Assembly: GCA_029224185.1 (NCBI GenBank)
Contig: CM055211.1
Coordinates: 8,054,417-8,118,416 of the forward strand
Source: Karalla daura
Lineage: Eukaryota; Chordata; Actinopteri; Chaetodontiformes; Leiognathidae
Direction of reading: 5' to 3'
Length of the DNA: 64,000 nucleotides
How positions within the stretch are numbered: position 1 is the stretch's first letter; each line of letters opens with the position of its first letter. The position numbers and the translations under genes are program-made. Of this stretch, positions 34,718 to 43,930 are shown piece by piece. The notes under the pieces are model-generated. The model saw only the letters and a list, made by a program, of their open reading frames with translations, did no database searches and was not told the DNA's origin.

Positions 34718-35053
34718 CCCCAGAAAGCTGCACCATACCTCCCGGTCCTCATTTGCAGCGTCCTGACACCGGAGAAGACGGAGCAGGCCGAGGAGGGAGC
34801 AACATCTGGTGGGAGATGTGAATCCCTGACCCCGGAAGAGGCGTCTGGCAGCGCTGGGCGTGCTGGGCGTGCCTGGGCGCTGCTAACTGGGCCGACTGGG
34901 TTGCATTTGTTCCATTAAACAGCGAGAGCGGCGCCGCTCCCACTGACCTCTGGTACAGCGAAACACTTAATGAAAAGGGAAGAGCCTCGCCTGAATGACT
35001 GGGAACGTGGGTGCGGACGTTGCTGGAGCTGTAACCACATCTCCTGCCCTGAA

Positions 35054-35095
35054 GGGGGGGGGGGGGGTGGGGGGGGGGGGGGGGGGGGGGGGGGG
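35054..35095. repeat. Poly-G tract of about 42 bases
   Basis: G14, one T, then 27-28 G. Such tracts are rare and unstable, and their exact length in an assembly is doubtful. High G-quadruplex potential. Confidence 0.92.
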
Positions 35096-35271
35096 CTGCA
35101 CTGTCAGAGCCCCCTCCCCCCTCATCTCCCCATCCTTCTCCGCCCATTATGTATTATCACAAAGTCAGACAGTAAAAATCTTCAAAACCAATGTCTGTGA
35201 TGAGGCTAAGAAAGGAGCTGACAAGAGAGCGGCAGCCGCTCGGCCCCTTCCTCCCCCCTTAATGCCCCCCC

Positions 35272-35510
35272 TTCCTCCTCCCCCTCCTCCTCCTCCTCCT
35301 CCTCCCTCGTTTGAGTCACTTTGAAAACTTGGCGGATCCACCTTTTAACAATCCTGTGGGGATGAATCAACCTTGCGCTCCTATCTGAGGCGCTACAACC
35401 AGCACACCTAGAATTACAATGGAAGCACATCAAGGGACGGCCAAGCCTGACTGACAAGCTGCCCCCCCCATCCCTCACCCCCCCACCCCCCCCTCCATAA
35501 AGACACCACC
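35272..35510. repeat. (CTC)n and C-rich tracts
   Basis: CTC units at 35281-35306 and C-run-rich DNA at 35461-35500, with about 150 bp of unique AT-balanced DNA between them. ATTTGCAT lies just after at 35523-35530. Confidence 0.85.
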
Positions 35511-35604
35511 GCCACCACCTTCATTTGCATGCCACGGTTTGGACCGGCGAGGAAGAGGAGGAGGGTGGGGGTTAATCAGGGCTTTCCATGGTGCCATAGC
35601 AGGA

Positions 35605-35860
35605 GAGAGGACCCCCCCCCATTCCCACCTCCCTATTGCCCCCCCCCCACCTCTAACCGGAGCACCCTTCCCCAAGAGGGCCGGTGGTGAAATCCTCTTA
35701 GAGAGGAGCCTGCACCCACCCCGGCCCAGCGGGACCCTTCCTCTGCCTGGCACCTCCCATTAAAACAGCTTTAATTACACAGAGATGACTCCTCTGCTCC
35801 TCACCCCCTTCCCCCCTCCTCCTCCTCCTCCTCCTCCTCCCCCCCTCTATCCCCCCCTCT
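35605..35860. repeat. C-rich and (CTC)n DNA
   Basis: Poly-C runs near 35612-35650 and (CTC)n at 35816-35840 ending in C-rich sequence. The glycine/arginine-rich frames on the minus strand are compositional. Confidence 0.82.
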
Positions 35861-36013
35861 CTGCGGGGGAGCACTCCTCGTCTCCTCTCCATTAAGATGG
35901 AGAGAGTGAGGGGAGCGGAGCCTGCAGAGACCACCACTTCCACACATGCAGCAGGGAGCAAACACTATTTTCAGCTTCAAATGTCTTTTCACAGATTGGT
36001 TTTATTTAGTTTT

Positions 36014-36059
36014 TTACTTATTTATTTATTTATACACCCCCCCCCCCCCCCACCCCCCA
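36014..36059. repeat. (TTTA)n then poly-C
   Basis: About five TTTA units followed by a C run of about 15 and further C. Confidence 0.9.
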
Positions 36060-36359
36060 CTCCTCAAACCCGATAGACAACAAATTTCAGATCCCTGACG
36101 TAAATTAAAGCCGACCCCGGTGCAGGAGCATGTCTGCGCCTGAGTCCGGCTCATTCCTCAGATTCCAGACAAACTTTCCTCGACCATCACAAACCAGAGC
36201 GTCCATCTCCCATGATGCACTGCGGCGGTGACAGCGTGGTGAGAGCTGCACCAGCAGCCGCCTGCTACCTGCTCCCTCCACTGATTCATGTTCCCGGGGA
36301 TAATAAAGTACAGTATCGCTAACATGTGTAAAGCGTTCCCCGAGCGCCACCTCTGTCTG

Positions 36360-36700
36360 CCTGATTAATGCCGATTTAATTAAGCGCCGTGCTAATTAAG
36401 CAATAAATAATGACAAGGTGCACGTTTTTTTTTTATATCATTATGCAGAGGAAAATAGGGAAGCTGGAGTGTGGAGATGCCCCCGGAGGAGCCGGCCAAT
36501 CAGATGCTTTCTCCGGACAACAATGTGGCGGGATTAGACGTCCGACCATTGTTATGCAGCGCGTTGAACACGTGTGATAATCACCACGACGTGCCTTCTC
36601 TTTTCTTTTTGCCCCGAGCGTGTTCGGAAAAGATAATGAACAGGGCAATAATGGCGGCTTCATTAGCACACGTGCAGGTAGCGTACGTAGCCATGACTGA
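36360..36700. promoter_or_regulatory. Candidate enhancer with SOX-POU-like composite
   Basis: Two near-identical TAATTAAGC words occur 15 bp apart (about 36378 and 36393), then ACAACAATG (SOX-type) near 36518. CATTGTTATGCA at 36547-36558 matches the first twelve positions of the SOX2-OCT4 composite (CATTGTTATGCAAAT) but lacks the final AAAT-like bases. The block is repeat-free apart from a T-run at 36426-36433. Function inferred. Confidence 0.42.
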
Positions 36701-36847
36701 GACCTGATTCTGCAGGATCTGCAGCTCAGAGCCGAGTGGGAACCCGAGTTCTGACCCCATCGATATTCCAGAAAGAGGAGCGCCATCGTCGAGCCATTAA
36801 TCAAATCCCGGCCCAGACTCCTCCTGCGTCAGCAGGAGCCGGGCGGC

Positions 36848-37008
36848 CTCCTCCTCCTCCTCCTCCTCATCCTCCTCCTCAAACCTCCTCCTCTCAGCTC
36901 CAACATCCCAACACTCTCCTGATCATCTGCTCACTCACACGCCTATTTACTGCAAACACCCCGCCGCCGCCACCACCTCCTCCTCCTCCTCCTCCTCCTC
37001 CTCCTCCA
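36848..37008. repeat. Two (CTC)n tracts
   Basis: CTC at 36848-36897 with small interruptions, and CCG/CAC/CTC units at 36961-37008. Proline-run frames through them have no recognisable flanking domain. Confidence 0.92.
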
Positions 37009-37209
37009 CAGTGTCAGACGTCCGTGCCTACAGACTCCTGATGTGTGTATAAGAGGAGCGTTATTTACACTGATTAATGGTCCCCGGCTCTGGCGGGGTG
37101 TAAGCGGCTCGCGTCCAGACAGCAGTGACAAATAAATCTATCAATCATAAGAGGGATTTTCTAATCCCCGAGCCATCACGCAGAGTTGCAACCTAAACAC
37201 TTTGTCACG

Positions 37210-37242
<33 letters not shown>

Positions 37243-37799
37243 GCGCCTGCTCGCTGTAAACACACTCACTTAGTGTATAGTTAACACAGCAGTCTGAGCA
37301 GCCTCCAGGTTGCTACACTCGGATGTTGTGATGACGAGGAAATGTGAAACGTGTGTGTTTTCAACCAGATTGTGGCCACAACTAACAGTCATTCATGAGG
37401 ATGAGACCTCACTTGGGTCTTCCTTAGAATTCTTAAATGTCTGAATTTAGAAGAGAATAATGAGTGCGTGTCAGGAGAAGATGTTTCATTGATTCCCAGA
37501 CAGGATGAATGTGGGAGCTCTGTTTGACCCGGAGCAGAGCGGAGTTCAGGCTGCTGGGCTCGGCTCTAAGTAGAGACATCAATCGGCGTCCTGAGTCCTC
37601 CCGGGTCCGTCAGCTCCAGTGTAACAGCATGGCGGTCTATTGCAGAACAAGCCCCTGGTTGCTCTCAACCATCTGTGACTGGAAACAAAGACTGTGCTGG
37701 CATTAAAACGCAGCGGAGGAGCCGGGGAAAACCTATCAAAACCAGCGCCACGTCCCCTCGTCTGCTGGCTGGTCCCGGCCGTGGCAGGGGAACACGGGC
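37009..37799. other. Unique DNA with (CA)(GA) tract
   Basis: Compound (AC)n(AG)n at 37210-37242. The rest is non-repetitive with no gene recognised. Confidence 0.5.
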
Positions 37800-38111
37800 C
37801 GCGTTCAACACACCACAACTGCCACTTAATTACACATTTGGCAGCATAAAAAAAATTCAATTAGGCAATAAGAGCTAATTTCCAGACACAGTTAGGAAAC
37901 TCGGGGCTGATATCCCGTCTCTCTCCTTCCTAAAGATTACGCAACGACTGTTTCCCAAAACAGGGAGAGCGTCTGCGTCCCTCAGGGGCCACAAGGCACC
38001 GACGTTTCCCTCCTCCTCCTCCCGAGGATGCAAATGAATGGTCGTCTTAGGGTCCCACGTGGAAGTGGGGAGTAAGTAATGCTAAGGGAAACCTAATAAG
38101 ATCTTGCAGGA
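37800..38111. promoter_or_regulatory. Candidate regulatory block
   Basis: CTTAATTACAC near 37825, CAATTAGGCAATAAGAGCTAAT near 37858-37880 and a POU octamer ATGCAAAT at 38028-38035 followed by GAATGG. It ends at a (GA)n tract at 38112-38134. Function inferred. Confidence 0.33.
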
Positions 38112-38189
38112 TGAGAGAGAGAGAGAGAGAGAGAAGGTGGTGGGGGGGTTCAAAAAAATGATGATTATCTTTAATCACTAACCTGCCTC

Positions 38190-38480
38190 GAGTGGCGCCA
38201 CCGCATTATCCAGCACCTTCATCCCTTATAAAAATATCCATCACACACAATGCGGGGCCCATGAAAAGGAGCGGCGGCGGCGATGGGAGCGGAATGCCAA
38301 TGGCCTCATTACTTGTCATCGCACATTGTAACTGGAAATTCATTGTAACTGGAAATTGCTTCTTTCAGGTTTTGTTTGCTCAGGCAATTACAATAAACTC
38401 TCGGCTTGACACGTTGTTTGCACAGATGTAGGACATTAATAAACATGAGCTCTAATCTGAATTATTGAACCGCTCGCCAT
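38190..38480. promoter_or_regulatory. Candidate conserved block with 17-bp tandem repeat
   Basis: Contains a perfect 17-bp tandem duplication (38324-38340 and 38341-38357) with the core TGTAACTGGAAATT. It is followed by CAATTACAATAAACTC near 38386, GACATTAATAAACATG near 38432 and TCTGACAATGG near 38484. The duplicated unit would double any factor site within it. Confidence 0.4.
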
Positions 38481-39149
38481 AATTCTGACAATGGATTTGG
38501 AGCCCCTGACGGACGGAGGGACGGGAGGAGAGGGGCCGGCCGGGGCCCCGGGACGCTGGCCCCGCCGGCCGCCCTCATCACCTGAGAAATCCTCTAATTG
38601 AATGTGGGAGCGCGCGGAGCGGCTCGGCAGGTTCCCCCAAACCCGGCTCAGGATCCTCGCCACCCGCCGACCCAGACGCCTGACATTTGCTGGGGAAACT
38701 GATTACAAGCAGAGAGGAGGAGGAGGGAGGAGGAAGAGGAAGAGGAAGGGGAAATCACAGGAGTGTGAGGGAGATCTGAAGTTAATCCTCAGTGGATGTT
38801 TGTTTTGAGGGAGAACAGAGCGCTTGTCCTGCGTCCTGAGTCATCATCGCTGGCGGAGAGAGAGTTTTAATCTTTAGAAGTGAAACACATTTCTCAGCTT
38901 TTACAAATTCGTCAGGCTGCGTAGAGCGCTGTCGTACACGCTGCACTTAAACAGATGTACAGACAGAAGTCTGGAGCTCCTCTCCTGCCAAAAAAAAGCT
39001 GCTTGTCCTCGACTTTCCTTCAAAGTTTCCCCCCGCCAGAAAACGCAGGGGAACCGGCTTCCGAGTGCGCTGGGAATATCTACAAGAAGAATGCAGGAAT
39101 AGCAATTTTTTTTTTTTTCTTGTGTGTCCTTTTTTTTTTTTCGGAGGAA
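38481..39149. other. GC-rich then unique DNA, no gene
   Basis: CpG-rich at 38500-38680, a GGA/GAA patch at 38717-38752, and T-runs at 39107-39119 and 39130-39141. No coding signal. Confidence 0.5.
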
Positions 39150-39420
39150 TCTTAAGATGTTCAAAAGGCATAGCAGAGGGAGGGCCTGGCTATTCTGCAG
39201 AATCAAAAAGACTATGCGGACTTTGATCACCTGCATCTCATTCAATGCAAAATTACTGCGGCGGGGTCCTGGGCTCCTCGACATGTGAGCTAGATGGAAG
39301 CTTATTATACTGTACACAGAGGCAGACAGAGGAATGAAAGAGGTCTTTTGTCAGTTCTTTGATTACAGTAAGGCATTGTGACTGTTACTACCAGCAATTA
39401 CCAGAGCCCGAGCGATCGAG
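39150..39420. promoter_or_regulatory. Candidate conserved block
   Basis: Repeat-free, with the texture of the other candidate elements: TTTGATCACCTGCATCTCATTC-type sequence near 39222, AAAATTACTG near 39248 and CAGCAATTACCAG near 39392. Bounded by T-runs on the left and a G-run (39461-39472) on the right. Confidence 0.3.
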
Positions 39421-39663
39421 CCGCCGCTGGAGAGTTTGGGAGGGGAGAGGGGAAACCAGGAGGGGGGGGGGGCAAAGAGACGGAGAGAAAAGGTACGATC
39501 CGGGAAATATTCCAGCCACTTCTGGCAAATACAGGTGTAATCAGAGGCAGAGGATGATACAGGCGTGAGAAGCTCCTGGAAGCATCAGCGCTCCCAAGCT
39601 TTGTCGCCTTTGATTCCTGACGACAAGCTGCGTCAGACGAGGCCGTACCTTTCCATGTCGAGC

Positions 39664-39889
39664 CCTCCCATCCTCCCATCCTCCCATCCTCCCATCCTCT
39701 CATCCTCTCATTCCTCATCCTCTCATCCTCTCATCCTCCCATCCTCTCATCCTCTCATCCTCCCATCCTCTCATCCTCCCATCCTCTCATCCTCTCATCC
39801 TCCCATCCTCTCATCCTCTCATCCTCCCATCCTCTCATCCTCCCATCCTCTCATCCTCTCATCCTCTCATCCTCTCATCCTCTCATTCT
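39664..39889. repeat. 8-bp-unit minisatellite with higher-order structure
   Basis: About 28 units of CCTCYCAT, with Y either C or T. From about 39720 the order of T and C units runs TTCTTCTC twice, a 64-bp higher-order repeat, followed by a run of T units. One unit near 39709 is a 7-base variant. Three units make 24 bases, so open frames read a repeated 8-residue peptide; this is not a gene. Confidence 0.97.
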
Positions 39890-40007
39890 CTCCCTCCGCA
39901 ATAAATATTGACAAAGCACGTGAGCCATCGCCCCGTCACAGGTTGTTAAAAGCAAAGTTTATTGTGTGCACAACGTAAGCGAGCATACAGTGAGTGCATC
40001 TGTGCAG

Positions 40008-40043
40008 GTGTGTGTGTGTGTGTGTGTGCGTGTGTGTGTGTGT
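40008..40043. repeat. (TG)n microsatellite
   Basis: About 18 units with one CG. ATTTGCAT follows at 40055-40062. Confidence 0.95.
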
Positions 40044-40557
40044 ATTAGCATGCACATTTGCATATCGCTGTTTACTCCAGAAGTTACTGTGAAGCGCCCG
40101 TTTCTCCTTGGGGAGAGCTGCTTGGCAAACACCTCGGAGTAAACAAGACAACCAGTGACAATATGCTAATGGAGCGATTCATTATTCCCCCCCCCCTCCC
40201 CAAGACACACACCCTCACCCCCCCCACTCTCTCTCTCTATCTCTCTCTCCCTCTCTCTTCAACAGGCTCCGCCTCACCAAAGACACCTCAGATCTCCAAC
40301 ATCTCCATCACATCTCGCATTTAGGGACGGGCGCGTGGCGCCTGGGCTCCGCCCCCCCCCGCCTGATTAATATCTCATCAAGCGCTCCACTTTCCCTGTG
40401 AGCGGCCCATCGCTCATGTGGCTCCACGCCGCTCCACTCCTGACAGTATCAATCTTTCCCCGAGACGCCGGCGAGGTGACGCTCCTAAAGTGGCGCCGAG
40501 ATAAAGTTGTTCACCTTTTAGATCTCGGCGGCGTGTCGGAGCGGAGGTGCCCTCGAA
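40044..40557. other. Unique DNA, no gene
   Basis: POU octamer at 40055-40062, C-run at about 40188-40195, CT-rich 40228-40260, then CpG-containing unique sequence. No exon signal. Confidence 0.5.
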
Positions 40558-40606
40558 AGGAGGAGGAGGAGGAGGAGAAGAAGAAGAAGAGGAAGAAGAA
40601 GAGAGA
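40558..40606. repeat. (GGA)n/(GAA)n tract
   Basis: GGA units passing into GAA units. Confidence 0.92.
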
Positions 40607-41859
40607 AAACACGGCGACGTGTTCCTCGGAGCGGCTGATAAAGACGTGGCAGCAGTCGATAAACAGTGGAGGAGCGGAGGGAGGGGCCGGGCCTGCAGAA
40701 AGGTTCCCCTCTTAATTCAATCGGACAACGGATTGGATTTATTAACTCCACAAATATTTACCCTGTTGCCCGCGGCCTAATCTCATTACTCTCCTATGGA
40801 TTTCTGCGGCTGCACATCGGCTCCTGTGAGCTAATAACGCTCTGCGTTGGTCGGGGCTCACTCCTCCGAGCGCCTAAAGAAGAGGAACAGCTCTTCAAAA
40901 CCTGGAGAACATCTTGATGTGTGATCGCGGGCTTGTTATCGATTCATCCGACATGGAGATATAGACTCTGAACGTGTAAACATCTGCCAGCCAGCAGTAT
41001 TTCTACATCCAAATTACCCCCAAAATGTCAATATATGCTCCGCGGCTATAAAAAAGTTAGTGTTTCCCGTGGACGTAAATAACAACAAACGGGGGAAAGG
41101 TGGAGCGTGGTTAGAAACCCGCATCTCAGCTGTAAATACAGACTCACCTGGATTATTATTATGAGGCTGTGACAGCAGGAAGCACAGGTCCACAACATGC
41201 GTGACACAAAGACAGAAAAGTGCCGTTTCATATGCGAGAAAGAGGAAGAAGCTAAATGTTATTTTGGGCTGTTTTGGAGCCGTCTCAGCTCTGACAGCTT
41301 TGTCGAGGTGTCTCGTATCATCATTTAAACTCGGAGGCTGCGTATGATGCATTGTGTTGGGGGAGGAAGGGGGGCAACAAAAAAAAAAAACGTAATTAAA
41401 GAGGATATGCGGAGCTCAGAGGGAAGGTGGCGATGCTCCCCATCTTCCGAAGAAGATTTCCCAAAGAGAAAGCGTCTCCAGCTCCGGAGACACAACTCAT
41501 AAGTCATGAGAGCGTCGAGGTAATTTATTCCCCTGGTTTTAATATGTTACAGGCGAGTAGCCGTGTGTCTCCCAACACGCTGGCCGCCTGCAGCCGCCGC
41601 CAGCGCCACGCGAGCAGCCCCTACCTGGGCTGCCTTTCATGGTTCAGGGCGCTCTAATTCCAACGGGAAGTTGCACATATTTCATGGACGCATCTAAAAC
41701 AGGGGGGAGGCTGATGATGAACTGCACCTCTGGGTGGCGGGTGGTGTGATGTCACCTGAGGGGGGCCGTTTGATTGGACGACGGTGGGGGACATGCACAG
41801 ACATCTCCTGAGACATAAGAACTGAACTACAATCAAACTTTGACTGGAAACTCAGCAAA
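40607..41859. other. Unique DNA, no gene
   Basis: Non-repetitive except an A-run at about 41380-41391. CpG-rich near 41570-41620. No coding frame with support. Confidence 0.5.
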
Positions 41860-41959
41860 ACAAACATATTAAAACAGCGTTTCTTCAGAGCTGCAGAGAA
41901 GCCACTCAGCAGCAGAATACAGTTGGATGAAGAGATGACGAGGTGCAAAGTTTGAAAGA

Positions 41960-42225
41960 TTCTTCCAGAGAAAACAGAAAAGCGAAGCAAAACCGTGGCC
42001 TCCAACACACACAGACAGGTGTTTGTGTAAACAACGAGCGGGTGAAACAAAAAGCTCTGACCTTTGAGAAAAACGATGGGAGGAAACAGGCGAAGCATCG
42101 TTCTGCAGCCGCTGTGGGGCGTGTCCCTGGATGCACGCCGTCGCCATGGCGACCAGGTGACAGGTGTGCGAGGATGGTACCTGTAGAGACGAGATTAAAA
42201 ATGAGGAGAAGATACGGAGGAGAAA
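41960..42225. repeat. Degenerate copy of a complex tandem unit (copy A)
   Basis: By-eye alignment shows this segment resembles 42526-42870. Shared landmarks in the same order are AAAACYGTGGC, a CA-rich patch, TCWSACCTTTSAGAA, GGAGGAAACAGGCGA (GGAGGAACAGGCGA in the other copy), GTGTCCCT and ACCAGGTG. The offset is about 607 bp, much of it explained by the longer CA tract in the second copy. Confidence 0.7.
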
Positions 42226-42352
42226 CTATAGACGAATATCAAATTATGACAGGAAAAAGGTTCTCACTCAACCAACACAGTAACAAAACTCTTCCAACAC
42301 ATACTGTAGCAGCCTCAGGGCAGGTCGCACACTCTGTGGAAACAATATGAAA

Positions 42353-42553
42353 AATAAGGTGAACACAGAGAGCATTTCATTATTTTTTTGAAGACTAAAT
42401 GCTTCCACTTGACAGAACAGGTCCGTGCAGACATTAAATGCCATATTTTGAGTGTGTGGTGTTTTGGGAATCAGAGCATCCTCCCCAGGTTTGTGTTGGA
42501 GCAGGGAACTCTTCAGAAGCTAGAAAGGTAATGCAAAACTGTGGCTTCACACC

Positions 42554-42629
<76 letters not shown>

Positions 42630-42870
42630 TGTCACAGGTAAACAGGGGCTGAAAGAAAACGTTCTCACCTTTCAGAAGAACCACAGCAGGGAGGAACAGG
42701 CGAGAGCTGCTCCAGCTGTCCCAGGAAGTTCTCATACAGCAGCAGCTCCAGGTCGTGTCCCTCACCACTCAGCATTGCTACAGTAACCAGGTGGCACTAA
42801 CGAGTGCAGGTGGCACCTAACTGTAGGTTCAGGTGAGCGTGGCCTGCACCTTCAAAATTAGTAGAAAAAG
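42353..42870. repeat. Degenerate copy of the complex unit (copy B)
   Basis: The first part (42353-42520) resembles 43752-43930. Its second part (42526-42870) resembles copy A. It contains a (CA)35 tract (42557-42627) and ends in a decayed 112-bp-type monomer in which the palindrome reads AGGTGAgcgTGGCCT at 42831-42845, two mismatches from the perfect site in the intact monomers. Confidence 0.72.
42557..42627. repeat. (CA)35 microsatellite
   Basis: Pure CA inside copy B of the complex unit; copy A has only a short CA patch at the same place, so the tract expanded after the duplication. Confidence 0.96.
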
Positions 42871-43084
42871 ACAGAGGGACATTAAAACTTCATCAGAAAG
42901 AATAAAAGAAACAAAAGAAACCAAAATAAGAAACAGAAACTGTAGAGGAGGGGTAGGCAACCTGTTCCAGGTGAGAGCCAGTTGTGCTTAACGAGTTTTA
43001 CGACCAACTAGTTTTAACAGTAGATTGTTGCCATGGTTGCCAGGTGTGGTTAACGAGCTGCAGGTGACCTCATCCAGTAGACCC

Positions 43085-43099
43085 AGGTCACCGTGACCT
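43085..43099. promoter_or_regulatory. Perfect palindromic ERE, monomer 1
   Basis: AGGTCACCGTGACCT fits the inverted-repeat-3 consensus of estrogen receptors exactly; the self-complementary core extends one base on each side. In vivo binding is not shown. Confidence 0.55.
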
Positions 43100-43196
43100 G
43101 CAGAAACAAGCTTAGAAAACTAGTTTTAACGGTAGATTGTTGCCATGGTTGCCAGGTGTGGCTAACGAGCTGCGGGTGACCTCATCCAGTAGACCC

Positions 43197-43211
43197 AGGT
43201 CACCGTGACCT
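43197..43211. promoter_or_regulatory. Perfect palindromic ERE, monomer 2
   Basis: Same 15 bases as in monomer 1, 112 bp downstream. Confidence 0.55.
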
Positions 43212-43278
43212 GCAGAAACAAGCTTAGAAAACTAGTTTTAACTGTAGATTGTTGCCATGGTTGCCAGGTGTGGCTAAC

Positions 43279-43358
43279 GGGATGGGAGGAGGGTGCTGCA
43301 TCAAGCTGTCCCTGGCTCTGAAGACGGGACTTTACTGGGCCGTCTAAATCTGTCCTGC
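43279..43358 (+). repeat. 80-bp dispersed segment, copy 1
   Basis: Matches 46892-46971 at 75 of 80 positions in the same orientation, with no gaps. It interrupts the third 112-bp monomer and ends exactly where the second 437-bp copy begins. Not present in the second copy of the duplication. I do not recognise it as a named element. Confidence 0.93.
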
Positions 43359-43521
43359 CAAAATAAGAAACAGAAACTGTAGAGGAGGGGTAGGCAACCT
43401 GTTCCAGGTGAGAGCCAGTTGTGCTTAACAAGTTTTACGACTAACTAGTTTTAACAGTAGATTGTTGCCATGGTTGCCAGGTGTGGTTAACGAGCTGCAG
43501 GTGACCTCATCCAGTAGACCC

Positions 43522-43536
43522 AGGTCACCGTGACCT
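43522..43536. promoter_or_regulatory. Perfect palindromic ERE, monomer 4
   Basis: Identical 15-base site in the duplicated block, 325 bp from the previous one. Confidence 0.55.
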
Positions 43537-43632
43537 GCAGAAACAAGCTTGGAAAACTAGTTTTAAGGTAGATTGTTGCCATGGTTGCCAGGTGTGGTTA
43601 ACGAGCTGCAGGTGACCTCATCCAGTAGACCC

Positions 43633-43647
43633 AGGTCACCATGACCT
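43633..43647. promoter_or_regulatory. Perfect palindromic ERE, monomer 5
   Basis: AGGTCACCATGACCT; both half-sites are perfect and only the neutral spacer differs from the other copies. Confidence 0.55.
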
Positions 43648-43743
43648 GCAGGAACAAGCTTAGAAAACTAGTTTTAACTATAGATTGTTGCCATGGTTGC
43701 CAGGTGTGGTTAACGAGCTGCAGGCAACGTCATAGACGTAACC

Positions 43744-43879
43744 TGTAGAAATAAAGGATGAGGTGAAAGCAGAGAAGGTTTCGTATTTTGCTCCACCTGC
43801 CTGATGGTGTCTGAGCAGCCATTAAAGGCCATGTTTTACGTGTGTTATGGCTGTTGTGGGTTTCAGATGCATCGTCCCC

Positions 43880-43920
<41 letters not shown>

Positions 43921-43930
43921 AGCAGGGACC
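43744..43930. repeat. Degenerate copy of the complex unit (copy C)
   Basis: Resembles the first part of copy B: AGGTGAA, GCAGMCATTAAAKGCCAT, a CCCCAGG landmark and GAGCAGGGA occur in the same order. A (TG)18 tract at 43882-43918 has grown at the position of a short GT-rich word in copy B. Confidence 0.72.

Larger units (their letters stand above)
43008..43722. repeat. 112-bp monomer array, six copies in two blocks
   Basis: Monomers start at 43008, 43120, 43232 (truncated after 47 bp), 43445, 43557 (one base shorter) and 43668 (diverges after about 55 bp). Common landmarks are CTAGTTTTAAC at the start, TTGCCATGGTTGCCAGGTGTGG, CTGCAGGTGACC and, in full-length copies, an AGGTCAnnnTGACCT palindrome. 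Copies differ at only a few positions. The repeats are too long and spacerless to be a CRISPR array, and the host is a eukaryote. Confidence 0.95.
42921..43794. repeat. Recent tandem duplication, 437-bp period
   Basis: The sequence starting at 42921 restarts at 43358. Over about 358 aligned bases I count roughly nine substitutions and one single-base gap, so identity is near 97 percent. Each copy has an 87-bp leader followed by 112-bp monomers. The first copy ends with an 80-bp segment that the second lacks; the second runs on into diverged sequence after about 43722. Confidence 0.92.

Noticed and set aside
39565..39978. Repetitive secreted or structural protein gene
   Set aside because: The repeated 8-residue peptide is simply three 8-bp DNA units translated; there is no start context, splice signal or flanking domain.
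43008..43722. CRISPR array
   Set aside because: Monomers are directly adjacent, 112 bp long and without unique spacers; the DNA is vertebrate.
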